Origin: Argentina anserina
Taxonomy: Eukaryota > Streptophyta > Magnoliopsida > Rosales > Rosaceae
Assembly (NCBI RefSeq): GCF_933775445.1
Contig: NC_065872.1
Span: forward strand, 24,180,001-24,244,000
Reading direction: 5' to 3'
DNA: 64,000 nt
Below the pieces are notes generated by a model. That model had not been told where the DNA came from, ran no database searches, and saw only the letters and a program-made list of their open reading frames with translations. The translations under genes and the position numbers were made by a program. Positions 36,301-45,083 of this stretch are shown in pieces; positions within the stretch are counted from its first letter, which is position 1, and every line of letters starts with the position of its first letter.

Positions 36301-37466
36301 GTTTTTCAGAAAACATGCTTCCAGGTATTCTGGTTTTACTGATACTTTTTTCTGGAAACATGACTCATGTTCTACTGGCTTAAATCTTGGTAATATGCTG
36401 ACTGCTTGATTTTGTTCATGTATATATATCTAAGTTTGATAATCGGTGTGGCAGGACTCCTGGGCTAGAGAACACATCACAGAAAATTCTGAAACAAACT
36501 CATCCTGCATATTGTGCTGCTTGAGTGTTTTTGTGAAGAACAATATAGCTTAGAGTGCTGAGAAGTCCAACAAAAATACATGTGAAGAGAATCAAGACTG
36601 TGATAAAGAGTTCTTGTTCCTTGATAAAGGTTGCAACTGTGTTATAGAGTTGCTCATCAAATTCTACTGTGTTAGAGTAGATAGTTCACTCATCTTAATT
36701 GTGAAATAGAATTTAGATAGTGTGAACTACAACAGTGTTTCATTGTTGTTTGGTGTGTTCATCCGATTGTGTAATAGAACAGGATACTTGTTGTCCTTTG
36801 TACCTTCAAGTTAATTCAATTACAGATCACAGTGTGTTTTCCCTCATTGAGGTTTTAACACTGAATTAATCTTCTGGTTCTGCAACTGTGTTTACTGTTT
36901 AAAGCTCCTAGGTACTTTCAAGTTTTGAACTATATTATTAAAGTAGACCATCGCGAGTATTATATATATACATACTTGCAATTACAAAGCAGAAGGCATT
37001 TGACAAGGTCTTCAAAGAGAGAAGGGGAGCGAAAGATTCTACCAGAGCCGGCTTCACAATGGTCTTCACAGTCATTACCATACTCCTTGAGCTGGAACAT
37101 CTTTTTATACTCTTTCACATTTTCCTCATCTCTATGGGAAATCCTAAGCATTCGACGAACTTGTTGTTTTATAGCAAACTCATCTTCTTTAGATATGTGA
37201 TTTGGATTAACGTTGTGGATTTTAAGCAAAAGAGAGTTCTTATAGCTAGAGATGCAAGGCTTAAAGATGGAGACGCTCACAGACTTTGTCGAGTCTGCAA
37301 GTCTCAGCGGACGTAGTAGGGTTTTTGAAGACGGAATCCAACGGTTTGGAGCCATCATGAAAAACCCATGATTGCATACTTCTTTTTCAAGATCAAAATT
37401 GCTTTCTCCCAAATTCAAGTACAAAGAGAAGCCTTCTGCACCAGCGGACATTGTTACATAACTCAA
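24343..37466 (-). CDS. HhH-GPD DNA glycosylase superfamily protein; four exons, 11.8-kb first intron
   Basis: Minus-strand exons: 37466-36976, 25183-24739, 24631-24537 and 24457-24343. All junctions are GT-AG (CAA|GTATG, TTAG|GTGG, GAG|GTACC, GTAG|GTAC, TTG|GTAAG, TCAG|GTCG) and join to 381 codons plus stop with no frameshift. A second ATG at 37451 could be used instead. Exon 1 ends FEDLVKCLLLCNCK and exon 2 continues WSNTLKMARAFCDL, a block typical of plant HhH-GPD base-excision-repair proteins. The helix-hairpin-helix is IKGFGSFASANAL at about residues 279-291, followed by VPADTETIRHLKE with the probable catalytic Asp303. A Lys/Arg-rich linker (about 188-198) may aid nuclear entry. Expected role: flipping out and excising a damaged base in DNA; the substrate is unknown. 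Intron 1 carries a Copia element with a nested MULE, antisense to the gene. Whether this still allows normal splicing cannot be told from DNA. Confidence 0.85.
25284..26056 (+). repeat. 5' LTR of SIRE-like Copia element
   Basis: 773 bp, TG...CA ends, preceded by AGTTT. It is followed by the tRNA-Met primer binding site-like ATTGGCATCAGAGC starting at 26057. Confidence 0.95.
26108..27739 (+). pseudogene. Copia gag with zinc knuckle and coiled coil
   Basis: From ATG 26108 (MERTSINMPPLL) a single frame runs with in-frame stops at 26234 and 26480, and a TGA at 27740. Typical Copia gag features are present: DNFDDWKGMM near the start, FENLQMKEEETIDQFYKRV, and MKILRSLPKKF. The zinc knuckle CYECGGLRHISVDC has complete CX2CX4HX4C spacing near 27013-27054. 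The C-terminal third is rich in Glu/Lys/Gln with heptad-like spacing, which suggests a coiled coil as in long SIRE gags. No frameshift interrupts it, so few substitutions separate it from an open frame. Confidence 0.85.
27743..30448 (+). pseudogene. Copia pol relic: protease, integrase, partial reverse transcriptase
   Basis: Same frame as gag. In order: a linker with coiled-coil character (27797-28130), protease motif WYIDSGCSRHMCG (about 28238), GAG-pre-integrase ELWHRRLGHVNYQDL (about 28635), and integrase core with HMDLMGPT, RSDNGTEF and NGIVERKNRS carrying the D, D and E. Reverse transcriptase starts at about 29930 (TKWIFRNKSDEHG) and stops after YVYVDDIVFGS, where the sequence switches to unrelated DNA at about 30420. 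An in-frame TAG lies at 30026. Thumb and RNase H are missing, so the element cannot copy itself without help. Confidence 0.9.
30449..30877 (+). other. Spacer between pol and extra frame of SIRE-like element
   Basis: Begins just after the truncated RT. It contains AAGGGGGAG at about 30483, a polypurine-like sequence. No gene seen. Confidence 0.5.
30878..31552 (+). CDS. Extra 3' frame of SIRE-like Copia element, function unknown
   Basis: ATG at 30878 (MSIRSVPGQKM) opens 224 codons. The middle is basic and serine-rich (SNRSKRRRSSSPSSSQHG), which could be a nuclear localisation signal. A proline-rich stretch follows, then a helical segment (about residues 155-200, TSILDRLDTFTQVQVQLQEQ) likely to form a coiled coil, then a Pro/Thr tail. 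I see no clear signal peptide or membrane span, so calling it env-like rests on position only. SIRE-lineage elements are known to carry an additional frame after pol. No in-frame stop breaks it, though pol upstream is broken. Confidence 0.55.
   Translation: MSIRSVPGQKMTIQWLNPDGSATWTIRYLAASVAPTLRLKRTPPLPFLLINPNFILGLGSVCAGLKRKMEHTHLSFGESSNRSKRRRSSSPSSSQHGTYSLPIFPPDIRIPPVEPRVPPPPNMEGYTGMIPPCQFEGEPLHPQVPPEHNTMEEFGTYLMLLEENMRTSVTSILDRLDTFTQVQVQLQEQMITIQALLRLVLPNRPVDSTPPAVHTTTAAPATDP
31828..32134 (+). repeat. Left TIR of the MULE
   Basis: 307 bp, the inverted partner of 35773-36080. It ends with the direct motif AACACAAACCCAGA repeated twice. Confidence 0.93.
32225..32708 (+). other. Probable 5' UTR intron of the MULE transposase gene
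   Basis: A CAG|GTAAGC-like donor near 32225 follows the TIR, and a TGTAG acceptor-like end lies near 32707, shortly before the ATG at 32721. No coding content. Confidence 0.4.
32721..34859 (+). CDS. MULE transposase, FAR1/FRS-like, 712 residues
   Basis: One open frame from ATG 32721. Residues about 41-170 form a FAR1-type DNA-binding domain (PYVGMFFETLKEAEQYYEDY; Cys at CAHEG and CGCKAN, HNH at the end), a WRKY-GCM1-like zinc fold. The MULE DDE domain follows: VTFDTTYRTN at about 287-296 (first Asp), IITDQDLAMK at about 349-358 (second Asp) and CIWHIKKNF. A SWIM zinc finger CECQNFEFVGIICRH lies at about 582-596. Length and domain order match FAR1-related sequence proteins, which derive from MULE transposases. 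Flanking TIRs and the target duplication show that this copy belongs to a transposon, not a domesticated FRS gene. It would act in the nucleus, cutting at the TIRs. Confidence 0.92.
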   Translation: MESMDLASEDDNLGCSLNQESSDKTSDHHSEKKEDSKLKSPYVGMFFETLKEAEQYYEDYGRQEGFWTRIRSSSKYRSQSSEVTGRLFVCAHEGKHVMQTEKEDDLEEKDERAESDEAEICDIQVEKKRRRSCSTVKCGCKANMRILHDKWTRKWKVSVFSDIHNHKVVSPARRMMMKSNKHMPDAAKDLTEAFQRENLRISKVPSMFGGAHSTGFDNRDCYNHLRNVRHKELEYGDAQSVLNYFRKKQAENLHFFYAIQCDEDGRATNFFWVDSRSRMAYQYFGDVVTFDTTYRTNKYDMPFAPFTGVNHHFQSIQFGCALLQDETESTFQWLFETWLEAMGGRHPLCIITDQDLAMKGEMAKIFLATRHHLCIWHIKKNFGEKLSHVYYKKSNFKTGMKKCIWATYKVEDFEEQWKKLIEEHDLGPNEWLQQLYEIRESWVPVYNRGTFFAGMNTTGRSEGTNVFFDDFVTSITNLREFVVKYEQALQKIVRRESSEDFTSEHKYRIVDDDDFLLKHAAQVYTRNMFEKFKSEWTRVKRLKVEERDSDDQFHRYSVMKKIGNPQKFLVELNLQTHEGKCECQNFEFVGIICRHIMKVFVRQDIDTIPSHFILSRWKQGANKFRVTDSEALVQNDGKEQSEALRFSHMCRRATQLACSAAPSNEAYTIYMGGLDELSKKISELNKVSQEDVMESQDNVLQDEGADKCTSKS
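34860..35289 (+). pseudogene. C-terminal part of the MULE transposase gene: zinc knuckle and acidic tail, frameshifted
   Basis: After the stop at 34857 the reading KTKGRKKDESSRRITNGSKR at about 34891-34950 resembles the C-terminal region of FRS proteins. A shift in the A run near 34980-34990 is needed to continue into RKCTMCQQPGHNRLTCPLNP, a CX2CX4HX4C knuckle at about 34994-35044. A GTAAGT donor at 35089 and a TTTGTAG acceptor near 35188 lead to an acidic exon of Glu/Asp/Ser ending at TAA 35287-35289. A GTAAGT at 34849 may start a further, very short intron. Either splicing reconnects these parts or the tail has decayed. Confidence 0.6.
35290..35772 (+). other. 3' UTR and spacer of the MULE
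   Basis: No gene between the acidic exon and the right TIR; AT-rich. Confidence 0.5.
35773..36080 (-). repeat. Right TIR of the MULE
   Basis: 308 bp, inverted copy of 31828-32134. It ends ATGTCCCAGGAACCGGACCC and is followed by TATGCATAT. Confidence 0.93.
36149..36920 (+). repeat. 3' LTR of SIRE-like Copia element
   Basis: 772 bp, about 98 percent like the left LTR by eye. The polypurine tract AATGGGGGAGAA lies just before it and AGTTT follows it. Confidence 0.95.
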
Positions 37467-37989
37467 ATGTTCAAGTGGAACTAATTTCTAGTGTCAAATA
37501 TAATGGCACTATGCTAATGTTGGAAAGTAATTATGATAGTAATCTTCCTCATTCATTCACCTAAAAACGGGAGATCACTTTCCAATGGTGACCTCCTTAC
37601 GTAATTTCTACGTATCTTCCTTGTTCGATATTGCTGAAACTAGATAACCAATTTTGTACTTGAATACAAGATTTCAAATCAATTCAATGGAGAAGGATGT
37701 GGGCGTAATATATTTATTAGAATCAAGAAGCATCGGTTGGATCTGATTTTGCGTTCTCAAGATATGGAAGCACAAGGTCGGTATGGCCTTCACAACTTTC
37801 CTTCAAGCTTTAAACTCAACTCTAGAACCTTTCTTAAGGAAATGGGTATACAGACATTCATTGGTATTTGCTGGATTAAGTGTTCCTTACTTATTCGGCT
37901 CTACAGTTTGAAAAATGGCAAAACCACCTAGTATGGAAATACGAAATTTTGAGAGAGTAAATCATGTATTAAATTTGCTTCAGCAATTT
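37467..37989. promoter_or_regulatory. Upstream region of the glycosylase gene
   Basis: The minus-strand gene starts at 37466, so this stretch should hold its promoter and 5' UTR. I see no clear TATA box at a set distance. No gene recognised. Confidence 0.4.
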
Positions 37990-39026
37990 GGATTTCTTTT
38001 ATTGAACAAATTTGCTTTGCCATGTTGAATATTAAATGTCTTCAATTGTGGTCTTGTTGCTGGTCGTGGTGCTCGATTACAAGAGTTATGGAGGGTGGCT
38101 TTTACTTCTACATTGTGGTACATATGGGATTCTAGCACGGGATGAGGCTCATCTCACGGCCCATCCCACTCTTTTGAATCGGGACGGGATCAGGACGGGA
38201 TCAGGACAGGACGCGGGTTTTTAAGAATACATCACACTCGGGATTAATCCCGGTTGGGATCGGGACGGGATGAGTTCAATCCCACCTTCTTTGGAAATTG
38301 AATAAAACCTATATTTTCAATTTTCCATTAACAAATTAACATTCAACAATGAAATTTTAATTAAAAAATTGCATATAATGTTTAAAAATATTACAATTTA
38401 CCATTATTATGTGAGTTGTTATAACTTGAGAGTTATTAATAACATAAATTAGTATCATTTTGGTACAAATATATAAAAATTATTAAGTTTTCATTAAAGG
38501 TGGGACGAGACTGGACACAAAACTATTCATCCCGCATCTCATCCCACCATAGTCAAGCGGGACAGGATAGGGACGAGATTGGCGTTTCTAAATTTTCATT
38601 CCATCTCATCCCAATAAATTTCAGGATAGGATCAAGACGGGTTCAGGATTACAAGAATTTATGTCCACCCCTAGATATGATAGTGTTGTGGTTCATGCGA
38701 ATCGTGTGTGTGAGCTTATTGTTGGGCATGTTCATGCTTCTTGTTGTCTTGTTTCTAGGATAATGCACAACTTTGTTCTTGATCTTCGTGTTTCGTGGCT
38801 CACTGAAATCCTCATCGAGCTCCTAAAATTGTAGAGGTGAATTGGCACCTCCCTCCTCCATCGGGCTGGGTGAAGGTTAACATGAATGGTGCTTGGCGAA
38901 GATGTCTAGATGTAGGTGGCTATGTTGGTGTTTACAGAAATGATCATGGGCTTTTTATTGGCACTTTCACTTCTTCTCTCCCGAGCACTATTGCAATAGA
39001 AGTTATGGCTGTCATATTACATAATA
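37990..39026 (+). pseudogene. LINE-type non-LTR retrotransposon RNase H relic, split by an hAT-like insert
   Basis: Before the insert the plus strand reads GRGARLQELWRVAFTSTLWY then IWDS. After it come RYDSVVVHANRVCELIVGHV and, from about 38820, VEVNWHLPPPSGWVKVNMNGA followed by GGYVGVYRNDHGLFIGTF and IAIEVMAVI. The PPSGWVKVN(M/D)GA, GG.G...R...G and E..A pattern is the RNase H domain found at the C terminus of plant L1 LINEs. A stop at about 38830 and a lost first Asp (NMNGA for the usual NxDGA) show it is dead. Confidence 0.7.
38133..38673. mobile_element. hAT-like non-autonomous element in the LINE relic
   Basis: The right end, read inward, starts TAGGGGTGGACATAAATTC, the same end as the large hAT element at 57818-60319. 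The left end TAGCACGGGATGAGG is diverged. Both arms are rich in GGGACGGGATC-type repeats around an AT-rich core. It separates two parts of the LINE reading frame. No exact 8-bp duplication is visible. Confidence 0.55.
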
Positions 39027-39386
39027 ATTTGCATACCTAATACGTAATGCAAGTATGCAACTATATTTGTCATCTAAAAAACTATATTGTCATTATTTTA
39101 TAGGTTATTAGAGCTAATACACCAAAAACAAATATAACAGTGATTCAAGCTGATACTCCATGTAAAATTGCAATATCTTACTTGTAGAGTTCTTAGATCC
39201 AATTCTACTAGAGCATAATCAAACATTTTCTGGTTGTGTCCGTAATCTAGGCTAGCAGTCCTCAGCTTTTGGTTTACAAGAAATCCAGCTTCTGGGTTAC
39301 TCAAGAAATTTCGGGAAAAGTACAATGCCTAGCATACACTTTTGTCCCGAAAACAACAAAAACAAAATTAAACCTCATGTAGTATA
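39027..39386. other. Intergenic
   Basis: No gene seen between the LINE relic and the Gypsy element. Confidence 0.5.
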
Positions 39387-39673
39387 TGTTACGGGAGTTA
39401 AATCCGGGGGACCTAACCTCGTAACCTTGTATTCCAATGTGTTAGCTAAGAGGGACCTGTACACAACACAAGTCAAAGGCCCAGCGGTGCGTTGGCCTTT
39501 GACCCTCCGAAACTTAAAGTTAGAATCCAGTGCGGAATAAGTTCGAGAGTTAAGGACTTAGGAATACATTACCTCTTTTAGGTGGTTTAGGCTGCCTATT
39601 TATAGGTGCATTGGGAAATGTGTCCGGCTCTTCCTTCAATATGGGAATGTGCGCTAGCACATAGCGTCTATCA
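39387..39673 (-). repeat. 3' LTR of the Tat element, shortened
   Basis: Matches 47234-47526, then stops matching at CATTTT. The portion equivalent to 47527-47657 is missing. A minus-strand TATA-like CTATAAATAGG is at about 39594-39604. Confidence 0.7.
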
Positions 39674-39693
39674 TTTTCCTGGAGGAAGGAGTG

Positions 39694-40482
39694 GCGACTG
39701 ATGGCCCCCCCCAGAGGAAGAAGTGGTGGCGGTAACCGATTCGGAGGAAGGGCAGGGGGAGAATCCAGAGGTGGAGGCAGAGAAGCCCGACAAGGGGCTG
39801 GTAATTCAACGAGTCGTACCGGACGATGTGGCCGGGAGGTCGGGAGAAATGTCCAGGGCGCTGGACATCCCGAAGCCACAAGCCGAGGCATCGGCCGTGC
39901 CAGGCTTGGCAGCGGAGGGGGGTGTCGATTCGAGGTGGTTGAGGCACAGGCGCGGGAGCGGGTAGCATGTTTTACGTTTCCAAACTTGATGGAATCACTT
40001 TGCTGAGTTTTGACGTATTCAAGTTTAACTGATGCCTTTGCAGGTAATGGCCGAAGTTCACGATGCCTGGGACTTCTTGGAGGCCCAATATCAAACGAAG
40101 GCGGCCGAAGATGAACGGATCATACATGAGTATGTCGCGGAAAATGAGTCACTCTTAGTGAGGGTGAAGGAACTTGAGTACCGGCAGGTTTCGGCCCCGG
40201 TGCCGGGGCAGCATTCTCAAGTTGTGATGCCTCCCGCCGTAACCGTGCCTAGTTCATAGGTGCCCGCACCCCAAAATGCCTCGGCGCCCTTTGTGCAGAC
40301 GCGAAGTCCTGGAGTTGGCCCTGGACATGGGCAAACTCTAATCGGCCAACTCTCTGAAGCCTCCTCAGCACACCTAGCCGAATACCTCTGTGTTAGACTC
40401 CAGGGCTCCGAAACGAGCGAATCCTCCGGTGGCATCGTCGGCGCCAAAAATGCCTTACGGTCGTGGTCGCGGTCGAGGGAAG
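39694..40482 (+). pseudogene. Antisense gene of the Tat element, spliced, with RG-rich tail
   Basis: Plus strand, opposite to the retrotransposon genes. An acidic frame (EEEVVAVTDSEEGQGENPEV from about 39717) runs to about 39960. Intron-like sequence follows, from a GTAGCATG donor to the acceptor TTTGCAG at 40045. The frame resumes VMAEVHDAWDFLEAQYQTKA with a coiled-coil-like stretch (ENESLLVRVKELEYRQ). A TAG stops it at about 40257; in a shifted frame the end reads MPYGRGRGRGKR and then TGA at about 40480. Antisense extra frames near the 3' LTR are known for some Tat/Grande-type elements; function unknown. Confidence 0.55.
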
Positions 40483-41203
40483 AGGTGAAGTTGCCGGGCA
40501 ATAGGGTAGCCATAGCTTGTCTTGCCTTCTGAAAAACAAAATTGTAAATGTACTCTCGGCCGGTTCAGCCGAGCTATTCAATGAATATGAAGCTTCGAAC
40601 ACTTGTGCAATTGTCAATCTTAAATTAGAGTTTTCATATCTGCATCATTCTATAAACTTTAGCCTATTGGGCCTAGCATTGGACTATTGTGATCCTGAGC
40701 GTAGGCCTGAAATGAAGCCTCGGTGACGATCTTAAGTCATCTTCTTGAAACGTTCAACTACCTATAAAATGGCGATTGCAGAGTCAAACCTAGGGAAAAC
40801 CGTTGGTCACAAATTCATTCAACACATCCAACCGCTGTATCTGATTACCATAATTAGGCGTAATCGCCAGCTTTAATCCCTATGTGTCCTCAAAGAATCT
40901 TGGCCGTTGGATCGTGGTGTCTCCCTCTATTAAAGGAGATTATCTCAAGGGTGAAACACAACAATATCCATAGTTTTGAATATGTTGTTTCCTTTCTGGA
41001 TTTTGAAGCCTCGCAGATGTCCTAAATTTTTTCCTAAATTTTTGCATGTTACCCTAGATTAATTTAGGCGTAAAAACCCATCCTCATGCGTGAGATAGGC
41101 GTAAAAACATATCCTCATGCTAAACTTTCTTGGAATCCTTTGGCTAAAGGGCGGTCGAGAATGCTCCGGCTAGGCTGGCTCGAGTGCAGGGTCCGTAGGA
41201 GGA
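40483..41203. other. Spacer downstream of antisense gene
   Basis: Includes a likely 3' UTR. The segment TGTAAATGTACTCTCGGCCG at about 40543 resembles one at about 41455, suggesting a duplicated 3' end. Confidence 0.4.
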
Positions 41204-41407
41204 ATGAGAGCTCTTCCCAACCCTCCAAAAGTAGAGTGCAACCTGCTAGATGCCAAGTTTGATCCCCACTACACCATTTTTCTGCAGGAGTTTAGGGTGC
41301 GGCAAAAAAGGGGTAGTAAGGCCAATTTGCCTGATGCCTATTTTCTCATAGCTGATAGTATCACTGAGCGGAGAAAGGAAAAGAGAGGCCGAGATATCAT
41401 CCTGTGA
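41204..41407 (+). pseudogene. Short antisense frame fragment in the Tat element
   Basis: 67 codons on the plus strand ending at TGA (KANLPDAYFLIADSITERRK). Its downstream sequence resembles that of the other antisense gene, so it may be a second fragment of the same kind of gene. No family recognised. Confidence 0.3.
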
Positions 41408-41889
41408 GATATGAAATCTAGGCCTGGAAAGGGCAGTTTCATGTCGTTGTTTAAATTTACCCCCGGCGGGTTCGGCCGGGCCGTTGTAATGAACAGTTTT
41501 GGTTCACGTGCCTAATGTTGTAAACATTGTTGTATGAATTAAGAGAATAAAATTTATCAGGGTGGTTCACCCTGTGGCATCTAACCTTTGTCTAGTTCAT
41601 TTCAGAGTAATCATATAACAAATTGGGATTGAACCAAGATGGAGAACGTTATGTAGATATTCAATGCACACACGTCTGGAAATTCTTCATTACTTGACCA
41701 AGTCCATAGGACAAATAGTACAAAGATAATCCGGAGATAAAAAAATGGAGATTAATTCTTAAAATTGGAGACTTGAACTAGGGTTATAACGTCTGGTGAC
41801 TGCCAGTTCTAAGGTCTACTTAGGGAAGAAATGGAGATGTTGAGCATTGCATGGGTGCGCCAACTTACATCTGGACGTGTCCCGGAGAT

Positions 41890-42940
41890 ATAATGTGGCC
41901 GGCCCAACCACCTCAATAATTTTCATGGGTCCTTCCCACTTAGGTTTAATCCAATAAGCTGGGGCCTGATCTCTTTCATAACCCAATCACCAACTGCCAG
42001 GGGCCGACGGTGAACTATCTTGTTTTAGTGTCGGGCGATGCGTTGTCTGCCGTTAATATTCCGTAAGTGGGATTTCTCCTGGAGTTCTTGAAGCAAGTCC
42101 ATATTGAGCTAGAGGCTGGCGGCCTTTGTGCCAGGGTCGTAGCCCTCGACTCGCTCGAAAGGGATTTCAATCTCTACTGGAATTAAGGCCTCGGTGCTAA
42201 AAGCCAAAAGAAGGGAGACTGGCCCATGGTGGTCATGGGGGTTGTCCGGAGGGCCCATAGCACCTCCTGGAGTTTCTGATCCCAAAGTCATGTGGCCTCA
42301 TCGAGGCGCTTTTTCATGTTCCGCTTGATGAGTTTGTTGACTGCTTCGACATGTCCATTGGTTTAGGGGTGTGCTGGGGAAGCATACAAAATGCTGGTGC
42401 CATTCCTATGGGTAAACTCCCTGAACTTATCGTTATTGAATTGAGTGCCATTATATGTGACAAAAGCTTCTACGACACCGAACCGGCAGTAAACACATCG
42501 CCACAAGAAGCTTATTACCCGATCTGTGGTGATTTTGGCCCAGGCTCTGCCTCTATCAAGTTAGTGTGGTAGTCCACTACCACGATGACATACCTGAATT
42601 GTCCTGGGGCAACCAGAAATTCCCTTATTAAATCGAGTCCCCACTGTGCAAAAGGGACTGGAGATACAATAACCGAAAATGGGATAGATGGGCGACTGAT
42701 GTAATTGGCATATTGGTGACATTGTACACATGCCCCGACTAAGGCCTTGGAATCCTCGTCCATCATGGGCCAGTAATATTCAGTCTGGAGGGCTTCAAAT
42801 GCCAGATTTCTCGCCCCAGCATGGTTCCTAGACACCCCACTATGTAATTTTCTCAACACTTGTCGACCCTGCTCCGGAGCCAAACACTTGAGCTGGGGGA
42901 ATGACTGGCCACACCAATAAAGCTTACCGTCCTGAACCAT
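41890..42940 (-). pseudogene. Gypsy integrase relic
   Basis: Minus strand from 42940. The HHCC zinc domain (LHSGVSRNHAG and VGACVQC) is followed by the core with FAQWGLDLI (first Asp). The second catalytic block reads FVTYNGTQF, so the expected Asp before NGTQF is changed to Tyr. GHVEAVNKLIK carries the Glu, and a C-terminal part continues to about 41890. Stops and frameshifts occur (one at about 42513). In a live element this enzyme joins cDNA to the genome. Confidence 0.8.
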
Positions 42941-43349
42941 GTAGCAGCCTTATGCCTTATGCGCTTCACCTCTGCCTTGTCGGCTGGTAGTTCTTTTGTT
43001 GTTAGGAATCTAACAAAGGGGTCCATCCAAGATGGCGACGGAGCATGCTCAATGGTAAAAATATCTGAATAGGTTCAAGAGATACTTGGATGGTATAGAG
43101 TCTCCACATGGACCCCGTGCATTGTCACTTCATGCTCAGAGGTAGCTAGCCGGGCGAGCGCATCGACCTTTGCGTTCTTTACTTGGGTGATCTATTTGAT
43201 TTTTCAAAGTGGTCGAACATCCGAAGCAATGACCAAGCTAGATTTTGGTATGAAGTGAACCGGGGTAGGTTGGATTGATAGCTTCCATCAACCTGGTTGA
43301 CCACCAATTGGGAGTCACTAAAAATATGGATGTTGGTGGCTTCCAACTC

Positions 43350-43640
43350 TCAACATAACTGTATTCCAGCAATCAGGGCCTCATACTCAACCGTATTATT
43401 AGAGGCCTCGAACTTGAACCAGAGAGCATATGGGTATTCATTCCCCTCCGGGTCGATGATGATCACACATGTACCGCTGCAGTTCTTGTTGGCTGAACTA
43501 TCCATATATAGCTTCCACACCAGTGCTGGTGCAGCTGCCTCGGTTGTGGTTCGACCTGTTGCTCCTTCTACCGGGATGAATTCGGCGATGAAATCAATTG
43601 TCGCCTGCCCTTTCAACGCCGTTCGAGGCATGAACTGGAT
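43350..43640 (-). pseudogene. Gypsy RNase H relic
   Basis: Minus strand: WKLYMDSSANKNCSGTCVII (first core Asp), then FKFEASNNTVEYEALIAGIQ (core Glu). This spacing is typical of Tat-lineage RNase H. A frameshift separates it from the RT. Confidence 0.8.
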
Positions 43641-43699
43641 GTCAAATTCCCCAAGTTCGACTGCACATTTGACTAATAGCCTAGAGGTCTCCGACTTCT

Positions 43700-44680
43700 G
43701 AAGTACCTGGCGGAGCAGTTGGTAGTTAAAACATAAGCAGTATGGGCTTGGAAATACTACCGAAGTCGCCGAGCGGTGGTGATTAGTGCTTTGACGAGTT
43801 TCTCAATCTCAAGGTACCTGGTCTCGTGGCCATTTGCACCTTTGTTACTATAGTATACCAGGAGCTCCTTGCTGTCTTCCTGTTTGAACAGGGCAGAGCT
43901 TATCGACGTCTAGGAAACTGCCAAGTACAAAAATAAAACTTCCCCAGGAACCGGGGTTGACAACACCGGGACTGATCCTAAGTATTCCTTGATCTGGAGA
44001 AAAACGGCCTCCTACTCTGGGCCCCATGTGATATCCTTTTTGTGCTCGGTCCGGAGAAATTGGAAGAATGGTGCCCACTTGTCTGTCAGGCGGGAGATAA
44101 AGCGGGCGAGGGCCACCACTCAGCTGGCGAGGCACTGGACCTCGTTCCGAGTTGTTGACGACTTCATGTCCATTATTTCTTGGACCTTCATGGGGTTGGC
44201 CTCTATGCCCCTCTCGCTTACCATGAAGCCCAAAATTTCCTCCGGCCACGCCCATCACACACTTGGCTGAATTGAACCTCATGCCATAGTGGAGGAGAAT
44301 CTAGAAGATCTTGTCAAGGTCCTCCACTGTTTTGCTCTTGATGACCATGTCATCCACATAGACCTCCACGGTCTTGCCAATTTCTTTTTCAAACATCTGG
44401 GTGACCGCCCTCTAATAAGTCGCCCCAGCGTTCGTTAAGCCAAAGGCATGACCTGATAGCAGTCACAAAGGCAGCGTTCTCTTGGTCGTCCGGATGCATC
44501 TTGATTTGGTTGTAGCCGGAGTAGGCATCCAGGAAACTTAATAGCCCAAAACCGGCCGTCATATCTACCAGCTGATCTATCCAGGGGAGGGGGAAGCTGT
44601 CGATTGGGCATACCTGATTCAAGTTGGTGTAATCTACACACATCTGCCATGATCCATTTGGCTTCTGATACCACATTAGA
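43700..44680 (-). pseudogene. Gypsy reverse transcriptase relic
   Basis: Minus strand: WYQKPNGSWQMCVDYTNLNQ, then CPIDSFPLPWIDQLVD, LLSFLDAYSGYNQIKMHPDD and, after frameshifts, a VDDMVI block at about 44345 and MRFNSAKCVMGV. The order is that of Ty3/Gypsy RT with the Tat-type SFLDAYSGYNQI block. It is heavily broken. Confidence 0.82.
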
Positions 44681-45083
44681 GACCCACCTTGGGTAGTTGA
44701 CCTCTCGAATGAATTCGATGTCCCGAAGTCACTTGATCTCGGTTTGGATTGCCTGATACTTTTCTTGGTCGAAGGCCCAGTGCTTTTGGCGCACCGGCCT
44801 TGAGCCTTTCAAGATGTTCAGCCTATGGGAAATGAATTCATTGGAGATTCTGGGCATGTCCGCATATAACCAGGCAAAACATGATGATGTTCCACTAGTT
44901 GGTCCTGAAGGTTTGGTCCTAAACTCGTTCGTATTTGAATCCTTCGGTCCGGATGTGCCTCCAATAGACTTATTTTACTCGGTCTCTTCAATTGTTGCCG
45001 GGTGTGCCTTCGGGGGGTGCCTGACGACCTTCTTCTTATGTACCTTGGAAGGCTCTCACTCTATTAGGATCTTGTCCCGCGGA

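Larger units (their letters stand above)
25284..36920 (+). mobile_element. SIRE/Maximus-like Copia retrotransposon inside the glycosylase intron
   Basis: Two LTRs (25284-26056, 36149-36920) start TGAAGATATT and end TACTTTCA. The element is flanked by an exact AGTTT duplication at 25279-25283 and 36921-36925. The primer site ATTGGCATCAGAGC follows the left LTR and a polypurine tract AATGGGGGAGAA precedes the right one. Hand comparison of the LTRs gives about 15 substitutions and two small gaps in about 770 bp, roughly 2 percent, so the insertion is fairly recent. Without the nested MULE the element is about 7.4 kb. The long gag with coiled coil, and an extra frame after pol, fit the SIRE lineage. 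Most of RT and all RNase H are deleted. Confidence 0.93.

Noticed and set aside
39550..40617. Minus-strand frames opposite the antisense gene of the Tat element
   Set aside because: Pro/Arg-rich shadow frames; the plus-strand frame has the better domain-like features and splice signals.
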